Origin: Aquatica leii
Taxonomy: Eukaryota > Arthropoda > Insecta > Coleoptera > Lampyridae
Direction: 5' to 3'
NCBI GenBank assembly: GCA_035610365.1
Contig: CM069438.1
Location: 53,812,837 to 53,876,836, forward strand
DNA: 64,000 bases
Shown: positions 54,605 to 64,000 of the stretch, piece after piece
How the letters are laid out: each line of letters opens with the position of its first letter
Numbering within the stretch: the stretch's first letter is position 1
Program-made: the position numbers and the translations under genes
The notes under the pieces: model-generated
Told to the model about the DNA's origin: nothing
The model's database searches: none
What the model saw: the letters and a program-made list of their open reading frames with translations, nothing else

Positions 54605-56880
54605 TGCGTTCGTGTTACTGCTGACTTTGCATTGCCTATCCCTTCTAGCTTAGCTCTGCGGAGTTCTGCAAATTTTTCTAAAGTTCGTAGTCGTTCTAAA
54701 GATGTGAAAGCTAATTTTCTCTTGTCAACAGCTACTCGTTTTAACATTTCTGGTTGTGTTTTGTTGTCTTCTTCTCCTAACCGTTCACTTCTTTATCATC
54801 GGCGTCGCAAACGACGTAAGAACTAGTTCACTTTTTGACTTTCGGCTTTTGACCTCTGCTATTCTTCTGGATTCTGACTCTTGGTTTTGGTGGTTCGAGT
54901 TTTGGATGCTGTCTATTTGCTTTCTTTCATGTTCTTGTTCCTTTCTTCTCTATCTGACTTTAGAGTAGAGTATATTTCCTTCTGTATATAGTTATATTCG
55001 CTTCGTCGGCTTTTTTGGATTGGTACGTCATGTATAGGATTCTCTCTCTGTTTTTGGATTTGGTTTTTCTTTTCTTGAGTTTCCTATTCCGTTTGTTTTG
55101 TCAAGTAATAAAATGTTCGATTTGGGACAGAAATTGGTACCCAGTCGTTCCATAACCAACTGTGATATATTATATCTTCTTTATCTGTTTTTTATATATT
55201 TTGAGCGGTTAGATGGGCACCGTAAGATCGTCTTACTTTTCGCTCTTCTACGGAAAAAAACGAATCACACATCATTATCAAGCATTTCTTCATCTTTCTC
55301 TACCTCTATTTTTCTACTTTTCATTTCTTTCTTCTTGAATCTAAGGAAATTCTATGTGCCAACTATTCTTCTTTTTTTTTATTTTTTATGGTTCGCTTTT
55401 TTGGGGAGGGGGGGGGTTGCTTAGGTATTGAAGGGTTAGTCACCGCTTGCGTATCTTCTACGGAGAGAAGAACGAATCGAACACTAACATCTAATCTTAT
55501 TTTTCTCAGTCTGTCTTGTGTTTCTTAGTTTTCATTTTCATGCCACATCTCTTTCTTTGTTCTTGTTCCTCCTAACGGTTTGCCTTTCGGGCGGTTGGAT
55601 GGGCACCGTAAACTAGCCGTCTTTTCGATCTTCTACGAAGACAAAAACCAATCTTGTTTGATCTTTCCCAGTCTTTCTTTTTGCACCTTAAGGTTTGCCT
55701 TTAGAGCAATTATTTGTTTTGCTTTTTTCTTTTTTTCTGAATCTTGGTTAGTTACCTAAACATTTTCTTTCTTTTCTTTTAGCAGCTTTTTTCTTTAATG
55801 TTCACTCGACTATGTTTCTTTTCTTTCTCAGTTACTTTTCTTCTTTTATTAGCTTTAGTTAATTGTTGTGCTTGGGTTGAAACTTGAGATAGACTGCAAC
55901 GTCGCTTCTTGTACTCTACCTACTTCGGCTTCGTCGGCATTTTTGATGTTGTCAGTCACCGTTAGGATCTCTCTCAGCATTTAAATTCCATTCTGACATT
56001 CCAACATGACAAGCAAGGACTAACGACGTGAAACTTCTTATTATTTCTTATTTACTGTTACTTCTTTTCATTTCTTCGGTTTCGTTTTGTTAGGCGATTT
56101 CGATTTTACTCGAATTGGTACATGTACATATATAGTGTTTCTCTTTTAGAACTTAGTGGTTGTGACTTTTGGATTGCTGATTTCTTTCTCTGCCTTTTAG
56201 GAAATTCGACTATTGTTGACTTTAATCAGAATCTTCTTGCTTGAGATTTTTTTGTTGGTTTTGCTTTCTTAGATCTTTGTTGACGACTTTTTGGCACAAC
56301 TGTCTTAGTTTTTCTTTAGACTCTTCTGTTTTTAAATCTTCAAATCTCCATTAAAGATCTACTAGATATTTATATCTGATTTTCTTCTTTCTACTTTATT
56401 CGTTTTGGGGATTATATTCAGGGTTGGATTTGCATCTGTAAGGCGATGTTTCATGGGATGTTAGAGCGTTGTCCTCGACTGTAGTCTAAATTTTCCTCTT
56501 TTCTATACCTCTTCTTATTCTCTTAGTTTCTTAGGATTATCATCTAGTGATGTTTGTTTGTAGAAATGAGTTGCTTTCTTGCTTTTATAGCGTAACAACT
56601 AATGTCAAATTTCAACGGGTACCTCTTTGGATACTTCGTTTCTGTCGGTTGGAGTTTTGATTCTTTGAAGTATCAACCCCTTTATGCGATTTTCGAACAC
56701 GTTCAATTGGTAATACTTAATAAGTTAAGAATTTTTTTTGCGTTTCTGCTTAAGTTGAGTGTTATTGTGATTGGGTTGGGTTGGGATTTTAGGGTTCTTT
56801 CCTTGGCGTATGCCTAAAGTTCTATTCTTCTTTTTAACTAGTGTCTACATCCCAGCTTTTATGTTAATGTAAAAAAATTT
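54605..56880. other. Pyrimidine-rich block with diverged internal repeats
   Basis: Strongly T/C-rich plus strand. Two modules recur: GCGGTTRGATGGGCACCGTAA (55,205 and 55,591) with TCTTCTACG(G/A) about 35 bp on, period about 387 bp; and CTTCGTCGGC (55,001 and 55,929) each followed by GGATCTCTCTC-like sequence. 55,441-55,475 looks like part of a third unit of the first module. Possibly the 3' part or LTR of the Gypsy remnant, but no LTR pair was found. No coding motif; the open frames seen are compositional. Confidence 0.4.
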
Positions 56881-56884
56881 AAGT

Positions 56885-57950
56885 TAAAAATAATTTGGCG
56901 TGGTTTTCGTACTGTAGGAATTTTGCCCTATGATGCGTCATTTTACATACCAGAAACCAATAAAGTCACTTCTATTTTCTACGTTAAGAATATTACACGT
57001 ATGTGTTAGTGTCAAGCCCGCGAGTTTTTACATTTTTAAGTAGCTTAAATTCTACACGCTGATTTTGAATAATACATTGCGGTTTAGGATGTAGTCGTTC
57101 TGAGAAATTCGCTGGGGTAAAAATGCATTTTCATTTTACAACGCAATTTGATTTTTCTATTTTATCATTACCAACTTTGGTTACCTGCACATGTTCCTTT
57201 AACTTTAGTTACCTGCACGCGTCCTTTGATACTGAATAATTAATAAGGCACACACAAATTATTGAGAAGTATTCCGCATAGGTTTTTTAAGAATCTATGT
57301 TAGATGGGAACATTGAATCTACCGTTTCAATTGCTTTGATTGCAAACAGCATTACGACAAAATTGGAGAAGCACACCTACTCAAATACCTTTACTAACTT
57401 CGAGAAGTTTAGCGCACTTGGATTTTTTAATATATCGTAAAAAACTGAGTCATTTATTTGTGGTAACGGTGTATATACGCAACAGTTCACTTTTCAGCAA
57501 TTTTATGAAATTTGTGTTGGTTGTAACATTAGCTAATTGCATATTCTGGAACAAAAAATTGTAAGTATTGAAGTTTGAATGTAATGTGGTCTTTGGTAAT
57601 GTTAAGCCAATAGATTTCTCTATATGTATAAAGTGTTGCCTAATCTAAGAAGCCTGTATCATCATTATTATTATTATTAACCGCAGTATTCCTTGATGAA
57701 CCCTTAAATGCTATTTATCTGCTATAGTTTTACATCGGTTTTAATCATCTTACAGTTTGTAATAGCAAAGGCTTCTACGGTCGGAGTCTATACTAACATG
57801 AGAAGTTCTTCCGGGTTTGAACCGTGATTGTTGTAACCTAAGTTGCCATTTGGTTACAACAATGCCACGATCTGTAGCGAGTATATCTACCGTTTTGGCG
57901 CTCTTTTAGTTATCTTATAATGAGTACGTGCGATAAACAGAATGGCTCGG
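56885..57950 (+). repeat. Repeat D, copy D6, carrying a PLE end
   Basis: TTCGTACTGTAGGAATTTTGCCC near 56,909 (D7 GCGTACTGTATGAATATTGTCCC), GAGAAATTCGCTGGGGTAAAAATG (GTAA at 57,117), GATTGCAAACAGCATTACGAC near 57,338, cassette TTTTCAG..AAAAAATTGTAAGTA (acceptor near 57,498, GTAAGT at 57,561), CTATTTATCTGCTATAGTTT near 57,711. It is then interrupted at about 57,765-57,865 by a PLE terminal segment and resumes with ACGATCTGTAGCGAGTATAT and ACCGTTTTGGCGCTCTTTTA to about 57,930. Confidence 0.75.
57765..57865. mobile_element. Isolated PLE terminal segment in D6
   Basis: GCAAAGGCTTCTACGGTCGG.. to ..TTGGTTACAACAATGCC matches 59,254-59,352 (CGAAGGCTTCCACGGCCGAA.. to ..TTCGGTTACAACAACAA) through the left hairpin arm and loop. 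D6 sequence lies on both sides. Confidence 0.65.
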
Positions 57951-59255
57951 AAGTCCGTCGGGCTTACGAGTCACAAAAACATTAAGAAATGGAAGAAAAC
58001 CATTACTTTCAATTTCCATAGTAAATTTGATATCTAAGTGTTGATTGTTAAGATGATCAAGAAACTTAGACAATTCGAGATAACCATGAGGCCAAACAAC
58101 AAACGTGTCGTCAACATACCTAAATCACACTTTAGGTTTTAATATTGATGATTCCAAAGCAACCGTTTCAAAGGATTCCATAAAAATGTTGGCTACAACA
58201 GGTGATAGAGGAGAACCCATAGCAGCACCAGAAACCTGTTCGTAAAACATGTTATCAAATTGGAAGTAAGTAGAGGATAGACACTTATCAATAAAAGGAA
58301 CCAAACTCAAGTCCTTGCCATGTTGAGACAGAATCTGTTTGATGATAATAAGCAAATCCTTAATAGGAACTTTAGTAAAAAGTGAAGTAACATCAAAACT
58401 CACGAGAAGATCTTGGCGTTAAAGTTTTATAGTTCTTAGACATTGAATAAAATGCTAAAAGTTGAGGATGTGAGAATAGGTTTTACCTGTAAACTCGCAA
58501 ATAATGTTCGACAAGAACTTAGCTAGCTTGAAGGTAGGAGATTGGATAGTACTGACTATAGGTCAAAAAGGAATACCTTGTTTGTAAACTTTGGAAAGTC
58601 AGTATAGACGAAGTGGTTTAGAATCTGATGGGGTAAGTCGACGTTTAGTTTCAGGAGGTAGATTGGAAGATTTGATAATTTGGCTGACCTCACGTTCAAT
58701 CCTCGAGGTGGGGTTGTGAGTTAGAAGAGCGTAAGTTTCCTCAGACAAAATAGAATTGATTTTCGCAACATAATCAATTTGGTTCAAAACTACAGTAGTT
58801 ACCTTTGTAGGCTGGAAGAACAATAATATCAGGGTTCTTACGAAAATTTTTTAGAGCTGACTCTTCCGACTTAAAAATGTTGGATTTAGGAATTTTAGAT
58901 GATTCAAAGAATTTGCCAGTGTAAATACGAATAGGATCTGAGAAGTGGCGAGGAAGATCCGGTGATACAGTGTTGGCCAACTCAAGATGAAGATAAAAGA
59001 GTTGTTTCGAAATGGTGTCTAACTCTCGCCTAGTTTACTTAATGCGTTCGCGTATCAGCGCTAGACTAGCACGGTGTAGGATGTTTTTAGAAAAACGTGT
59101 CTGAATGTAGATCTTGATTCTGAGGAATGCAGGAATGATGTTGTGGTCACGACAGCGACGAGGTGCACAAAAGTTTGACGAGTTTGTGGCAAAGTTTAGA
59201 AAATACGAAGATTTTAGAAGAAATATTCTCCCCGTAGAAATTGTTAATGTAATAA
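57931..59255 (-). pseudogene. Penelope-like element, N-terminus and RT (minus strand)
   Basis: Read from 59,255 down. N-terminal region with KIYIQTRFSKNILHRASLAL and ELDTISKQLFYLHLELANTV (about 59,120-58,965), FRKNPDIIVLPAYKGN near 58,840-58,790 (canonical D..I..ADKGN), IDYVAKINSILSEETYALL, PPETKRRLTPSDSK, then the LYGLPK.YKQGIP box near 58,600-58,570. SFDVTSLFTKVPIKDLLIII at 58,400-58,340 and FYEQVSGAAMGSPLSPVVAN at 58,250-58,190 are well preserved (GAAMGSPLSPVVAN is near canonical). FRYVDDTFVVWPHGYLELSK near 58,125-58,065 has an intact YVDD, then GFLPFLNVFVTRKPDGLPSH. It ends at about 57,945 without an endonuclease. Few stops compared with the other PLEs: the youngest in the window. Confidence 0.9.
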
Positions 59256-59418
59256 CGAAGGCTTCCACGGCCGAAATCTATACTATGATAAGAATGTCTT
59301 CCGGGTTTAGACCGAAAGCGAGCGAAACGTTGGCAATTTCGGTTACAACAACAATAATACGGTCCAAACCCGGAAGACATTCTTATCATAGTATAGATTC
59401 CGGTCGTGGAAGCCTTCG
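59256..59418. repeat. 58-bp inverted repeat at the 5' end of the PLE
   Basis: Arms 59,256-59,313 and 59,361-59,418 are reverse complements with 3 mismatches in 58, around a 47-bp loop. The arm starts CGAAGGCTTCCACGGCC and ends TCTTCCGGGTTTAGACC. Both strands carry an open frame across it as a result. Terminal inverted or partly duplicated ends are known in PLEs. Confidence 0.85.
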
Positions 59419-59559
59419 CTATTAAATCATAACCATCTTGAAAACTTAACATATCATGCCTATTTTAATTAACGTAACCCGTTTAATACTGATATATCAA
59501 CACTGCACAATAATTTTCGATGAATCAAAGCGCGGCGAATTGATAAGGCGTTAAAAATC

Positions 59560-60690
59560 TTTTGATATAGGTTGCGTACTGTATGAATATTGTCCCTGAG
59601 CGCCCCCTTGCTACATTCAGAGTGTTGGCTGTCAGTTTTTGTTTTTTTCTTGACGTTTCGATATTAATTAATAAAAAAAGGCTTTATCGCTCAATGTAAG
59701 AAAGATTTTACATAAAACCTGAATGCACCAGTGAGGCCTTCATTTTAAATATTCGCCTTCATCCACGTTATAAATTAGAGAATTGGTTTTACTTCATATG
59801 TAAAGGTTTCTCTGGGGTAAAAATGAACTTCTATTTTTTTGACACACCTTGATGTTTCCTTAATTATCATAGCAACCTGAGCTACTACCACGGGTTTCCT
59901 CCTTTGGAATGGCACTTGTTAATTAAATATATTTCGCTAAAATCGATACCACGTACTTAGTGAACACAAATTTCTCTAAGTAATTTGGAGTCAAGTCGTT
60001 GACGTAATTTTTGTGATGGTCTATTAAACTTGGAGACACACCTGCGATGAGAATAGTAAAAATAATTCATTGTTTGACTTACAAAGAACTTATTTGTAAT
60101 ATCACCGTATATCTAACTATTTCTTTCCTTACATTTTAGCTACTTTAGAAGACGTTACGAACATGCTATGAGCTCATCGGATATGTCTGGACAAACGTGA
60201 GTAAACATTTGTTACTCTCTATTAATTTTTATAGGTGTATAACGTAAAATACGTACGACGTAGGTATAGATGTTATCACGCCTAACGAACGCAAATTTGT
60301 TTGTACAACTACGGGCTGAATTTATTCTATTCTATTCCATACATTGAATCAACGTTTAATTCTTCGATTACCTATCAATTTACACTATCATACGATACTA
60401 CGATAACTTTATGTATGGAGTGTTGATTACCATTAAGCGTTTGCACCAACGTTATTGACTGTGATATTTATCGACGAACTCTCATTATTAGTATATATGT
60501 AGTTCTACACCGCTTCTTTAAGCTCTTTCTTTATTAAAAATAAATATATTCGTTATTCCAACCTGTGCTTTGTCATTTGTTCTCTCTTAGTGCTCGACAA
60601 ATTTAAACGGTATCTGCAATTAATCGTTTCCGACCGTTTTGGCGCTTTTTTTAATTACTTAGGCACACCAAGAATCACCTCAACCGCCGG
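59560..60690 (+). repeat. Repeat D, copy D7
   Basis: TGCGTACTGTATGAATATTG near 59,572; TTCTCTGGGGTAAAAATGAA (GTAA at 59,817); GGAGACACACCTGCGATGAG near 60,031; cassette CATTTTAG..ACAAACGTGAGTAAAC (acceptor near 60,139, GTGAGT at 60,197); CAACGTTATTGACTGTGATATTTAT near 60,450; ATTTAAACGGTATCTGC near 60,610; ACCGTTTTGGCGCTTTTTTTAATTACTTAG near 60,633; GCACACCAAG near 60,662. It supplies the empty-site counterpart of the Foldback insertion in D3. Confidence 0.75.
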
Positions 60691-61785
60691 CCCTTTAAGT
60701 TACGGGTAAAAATTCACGTAAGATCCAAATCAATTTTGTCGAATTATGTGAAAACGGAAAAAAGAGTTTAAGCTGTAGTAAATTGACCTCATCCATAAAG
60801 AAAGAACATTTCTAATTGACTGTATTGACTCAATTCTAAATTAAAAACGCAAATCCATAATCAACTAAAAAACATTGTAGATTAACTCAATATTTCCGTA
60901 ACAGCCGTAATTACCTCAACGACTCAGTCTCAAAGAACCTCCTATCACGATAAAATTTAACCTTTGAAATAAAAAGCGCTTTGAACAAAACCCTTATAAA
61001 AATAACTTTAAGGATTCTTAACCCCGTAAATGTATAAAACGAGAATAAGGTAAACTAAGAACAGGTGAAATTACTTGAGGTACTACAAAAAAAGATTCGG
61101 TTTGTATTTAAGATTTTTTTTTATTAAATTAAATTTTACGTAAAGAAGAGAAAAATCGAAAACGAAAGAAATATTGTCGCACTTAATGGTGGCGAACTAA
61201 TAAAAGCTCTTCCACCACCATTTATAAAATAATAAACTGCAGCTGACGTTTACACGACCGGAAGCAACCCTATTATCCTTTAGAATATAATAAAACACAG
61301 AAGATTTTAAGATAAATACAGACGTATATAATTTTTTAATTTTCTGAAATACGAAAAAAATTTCACGAGTTAATAAGGTTTTTAAGTGGACAATTCTGAT
61401 GTAGCTGCGCCTAAACGTAAGTGGTAATAATTTCAACACTATTGAAATTACTGACTTGGAAATTAACGTCTAGAATGGAAGTAGACATGTTTAGGTGACG
61501 GGTGTTAACAAAAGACTGTAATAAACACGTCGTAAGAGACCTTAAACGTTTGTGTTTTGTAAAATTAATGGCAAATTAGAGAGAAACGCGCGAATTAAAC
61601 AGTTTTAAAATTTTATTTGATCGTATGAAAGGTAATGTAATTGAGCAATCTGGAAAAGATTACGCCTGACCACGCATGGATATCGATTATTGCGGTAATG
61701 CACGCTTTTGCGTTTACAACAATAAAGTAATAAATGTAACAAATCGCCAGGCAGTATTTGGTTGTAAAAATATACTATTATGTAA
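60691..61785. other. AT-rich stretch before the second satellite
   Basis: No coding motif, no relation found to D or to the satellites. Short minus-strand frames at 61,197-61,439 and 61,605-61,790 look like chance. Confidence 0.35.
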
Positions 61786-64000
61786 TACACAGCTTTTACA
61801 GCGAAATGGTTTTAAACGATTTTTTTATAAATAAATTTAGTGCTTTTTTATTTCTAAAAACACTTCCGTTTTAAAAATAAATCAAAACAAAAAAGCAATA
61901 AGAAACCATTTTCAATAACGTTTGCATTTTAACGTTAAACCCAGAGAAGTTGATCGCGTTATTATTACGTCACTTTTACGTTATTAGAGTACCTTTGTAA
62001 CGTAACCGACATAACTGAGTATTTCTTTCGTGTGAAACTAATCACCAATAAAATAATTTGTAAAAACGCTGTAATAAAACAATACTATAAAGAAATAGTA
62101 GTTACGTGTATTTAACGTCATTTTCTCGTTTGACGTCTATGATTCGGTAGTTATTCGTTTTATGTTAAAAAACCTTGTTATGGCTTTCCCCTTAGTATGT
62201 ATTTTGCTCAGTTTAAACTTTTGGCAATACTGGATTACTCCCTCTTTTATTTCCGTTAGCGTCTACGCATTTTACGTTTTGACTGTCAAACTTAAAAGTT
62301 TTTGAGTGTTAATAAAATGCTCAAACTTAAAATTAAAGAATTTGTAAACATTAGTATATTTTATAATGTAAATTAACCATCATTTCATTGTTTAAATGTG
62401 AAAGAATCGTTGTGGTAAAATACACAGCTCTTACAGCGAAATGGTTTTAAACGATTTCTTTATAAATAAATTTAGTGCTTTTTTATTTCGTAAAACACTT
62501 CCGTTTTAAAAATAAAAACATAAATGAAAATAAATCAAAGCAATAAAAAACCATTTTCAATAACGTTTGCATTTTAACGTTAAACCCAGAGAAGTTGATC
62601 GCGTTATTATTACGGTACTGTTACGTTATTAGAGTATCTATGTAACGTAGCCTACATAACTGAGTATTTCTTTCGTGTAAAACTAATCAGCTTTAATATG
62701 ATTTATAAAAACGCTGTAATAAGACAATACTATAAAAATATAGCAGTTACGTGTATTTAACGTCATTTTTTCGTTTGACGTCTATGATTCAGTATTTATT
62801 CGTTTTATGTTAAGAAACCTTGTTATGGCTTCCCGCTTAGTATGCATTTTGCTCAGTTTAAACTGTTGGCAATACTGGATTACTCCCTCTTTTATTTCCG
62901 TTAGCGTCTACGCATTTTACGTTTTGACTGTCAAACTTAAAAGTTTGTGTTAATAAAATGCTCAGTCAGACTTATAATTAAAAAATCTGTAAACATCAGT
63001 ACATTTTATGATGTAAATCAAGCATCATTTCATTGTTTAAATGTAAAAGAATCGCTGTGGTAAAATACACAGCTTTTACAGCGAAATGGTTTTAAACGAT
63101 TGTTATATAAATAAATTTAGTACTTTTTTATTTCTAAAAACAATTCAGTCTTAAAAATAAAAACATACAACAAAATAAATAAAAGCAATAAGAAACCATT
63201 TTAATAACGTTTGCATTTTAATGTTAAACCCAATCAAGTTGATCGTGTTATTATTACGTCACTTTTACGTTATTAGAGTACTTTTGTCACGTAACCGACA
63301 TAATTGAGCATTTCTTTCGTGTGAAACTAATCAGCTTTAATATGATTTATAAAAACGCTGTAATAAGACAATACTATAAAAATATAGCAGTTACGTGTAT
63401 TTAACGTCATTTTTTCGTTTGACGTTTATGATTCGGTATTTATTCGTTTTGTTATGGTAAGAAACCTTGTTATGGCTTCCCGCTTAGTATGCATTTTGCT
63501 CAGTTTAAACTGTTGGTAATACTGGATTACTCCCTCTTTTATTTCCGTTAGCGTCTACGCATTTTACGTTTTGACTGTCAAACTTAAAAGTTTGTGAGTG
63601 TTAATAAAATGCTCAGTCAAACTTATATTAAAAAAATCTGTAAACATCAGTATATTTTATGATGTAAATTAAACATCATTTCATTGTTTAAATGTGAAAG
63701 AATCGTTGTGGTAAAATACACAGCTTTTACAGCGAAATGGTTTTAAACGATTTTTTTATAAGTAAATTTAGTGCTTTTTTATTTCTAAAAACACTTCCGT
63801 TTTAAAAATAAAAACAAAAATCAAAATAAATAAAAGCAATAAGAAACCATTTTCAATAACGTTTGCATTTTAACGTTAAACCCAGCCAAGTTGATCGCGT
63901 TATTATTAGGTCACTTTTACGTTATTAGAGTACCTTTGTAACGTAACCGACATAACTGAGTACTTCTTTCATGTGAAACTAGCCGACAATAATATAATTT
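61786..64000. repeat. Second satellite, units of about 636-651 bp, runs off the window
   Basis: Three full units and part of a fourth. GCGAAATGGTTTTAAACGAT recurs at 61,801, 62,437, 63,081 and 63,732, giving unit lengths 636, 644 and 651. Other landmarks in each: TTTGCATTTTAA(C/T)GTTAAACC, GTTGATCG(C/T)GTTATTATTA, TTACTCCCTCTTTTATTTCC, GTCTACGCATTTTACGTTTT. Each unit has AAATGGTTTT and, about 100 bp later, AGAAACCATTTT (inverted), and is dense in ACGT (TTACGTCA-like sites). Units differ by small indels and scattered substitutions. No coding. Confidence 0.9.

Noticed and set aside
57660-57680. Short ATT run (ATTATTATTATT)
   Set aside because: Ordinary microsatellite of about six units in AT-rich DNA; no further significance seen.
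52345-60690. D copies as LTRs, because their tails end in TTTTGGCGC like a primer site
   Set aside because: No TG..CA ends, no paired copies around gag/pol, and the GGCGC match is too short; left as an unclassified repeat.

Overview
This is eukaryotic, AT-rich, almost certainly arthropod genomic DNA, and it is a transposable-element graveyard with no intact host gene that I can recognise. Pointers to an arthropod: R1-like, I-group and Jockey/CR1-like LINEs, Ty3/Gypsy elements, a primer-binding site matching tRNA-Lys, Penelope-like elements (PLEs) with GIY-YIG endonucleases, and an IS630/Tc1-mariner-type transposase of a kind common in insects. Nearly all protein-coding signal is retroelement pol or gag broken by stops and frameshifts. 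The species cannot be named from sequence alone. Identities rest on motifs read by eye; no database search was run.

Layout. 1-2.1 kb: Gypsy reverse transcriptase and integrase pieces separated by a copy of a window-wide repeat (here 'D'). 2.25-5.7 kb: decayed R1-like LINE, copy A. 7.9-17.7 kb: a PLE split by an I-group LINE of about 7.4 kb, itself split by a 1,082-bp LTR with 4-bp target duplications. 19.3-20.5 kb: Jockey/CR1-like RT, IS630-like transposase and an orphan Lys-tRNA PBS. 23.1-28.5 kb: about 33 monomers of a 160-bp satellite bounded by inverted terminal monomers. 29.3-31.8 kb: minus-strand LINE fragments. 32.3-40.3 kb: D units carrying a 1.57-kb Foldback-like element (6-bp target duplication) and a minus-strand LINE. 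40.4-42.3 kb: a LINE fragment and a PLE. 42.6-51.2 kb: three R1-like LINE copies head to tail (B, C and a 5'-truncated third). 52.3-60.7 kb: more D units carrying a near-perfect hairpin MITE, Gypsy gag/integrase debris, a T-rich repeat block and a minus-strand PLE with a 58-bp terminal hairpin. 61.8-64 kb: the start of a second satellite (636-651-bp unit) that runs off the window.

The thread linking these parts is unit D. At least seven places share a recognisable order: an exon-like end at GGGGTAAG, about 380-445 bp later a 50-70-nt cassette bounded by TTTTAG/CAG and GTAAGT, then a tail ending near CCGTTTTGGCGC. After mentally removing the later insertions, the D copies look like an old tandem array of roughly 1.0-1.4-kb units that has soaked up transposons. 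This is an inference. Nothing here works as a pathway; the relations between parts are those of insertion history. The overall character (nested, mixed-strand, decayed elements plus two satellites) fits pericentromeric heterochromatin or a piRNA-cluster-like locus, which only expression or chromatin data could show.
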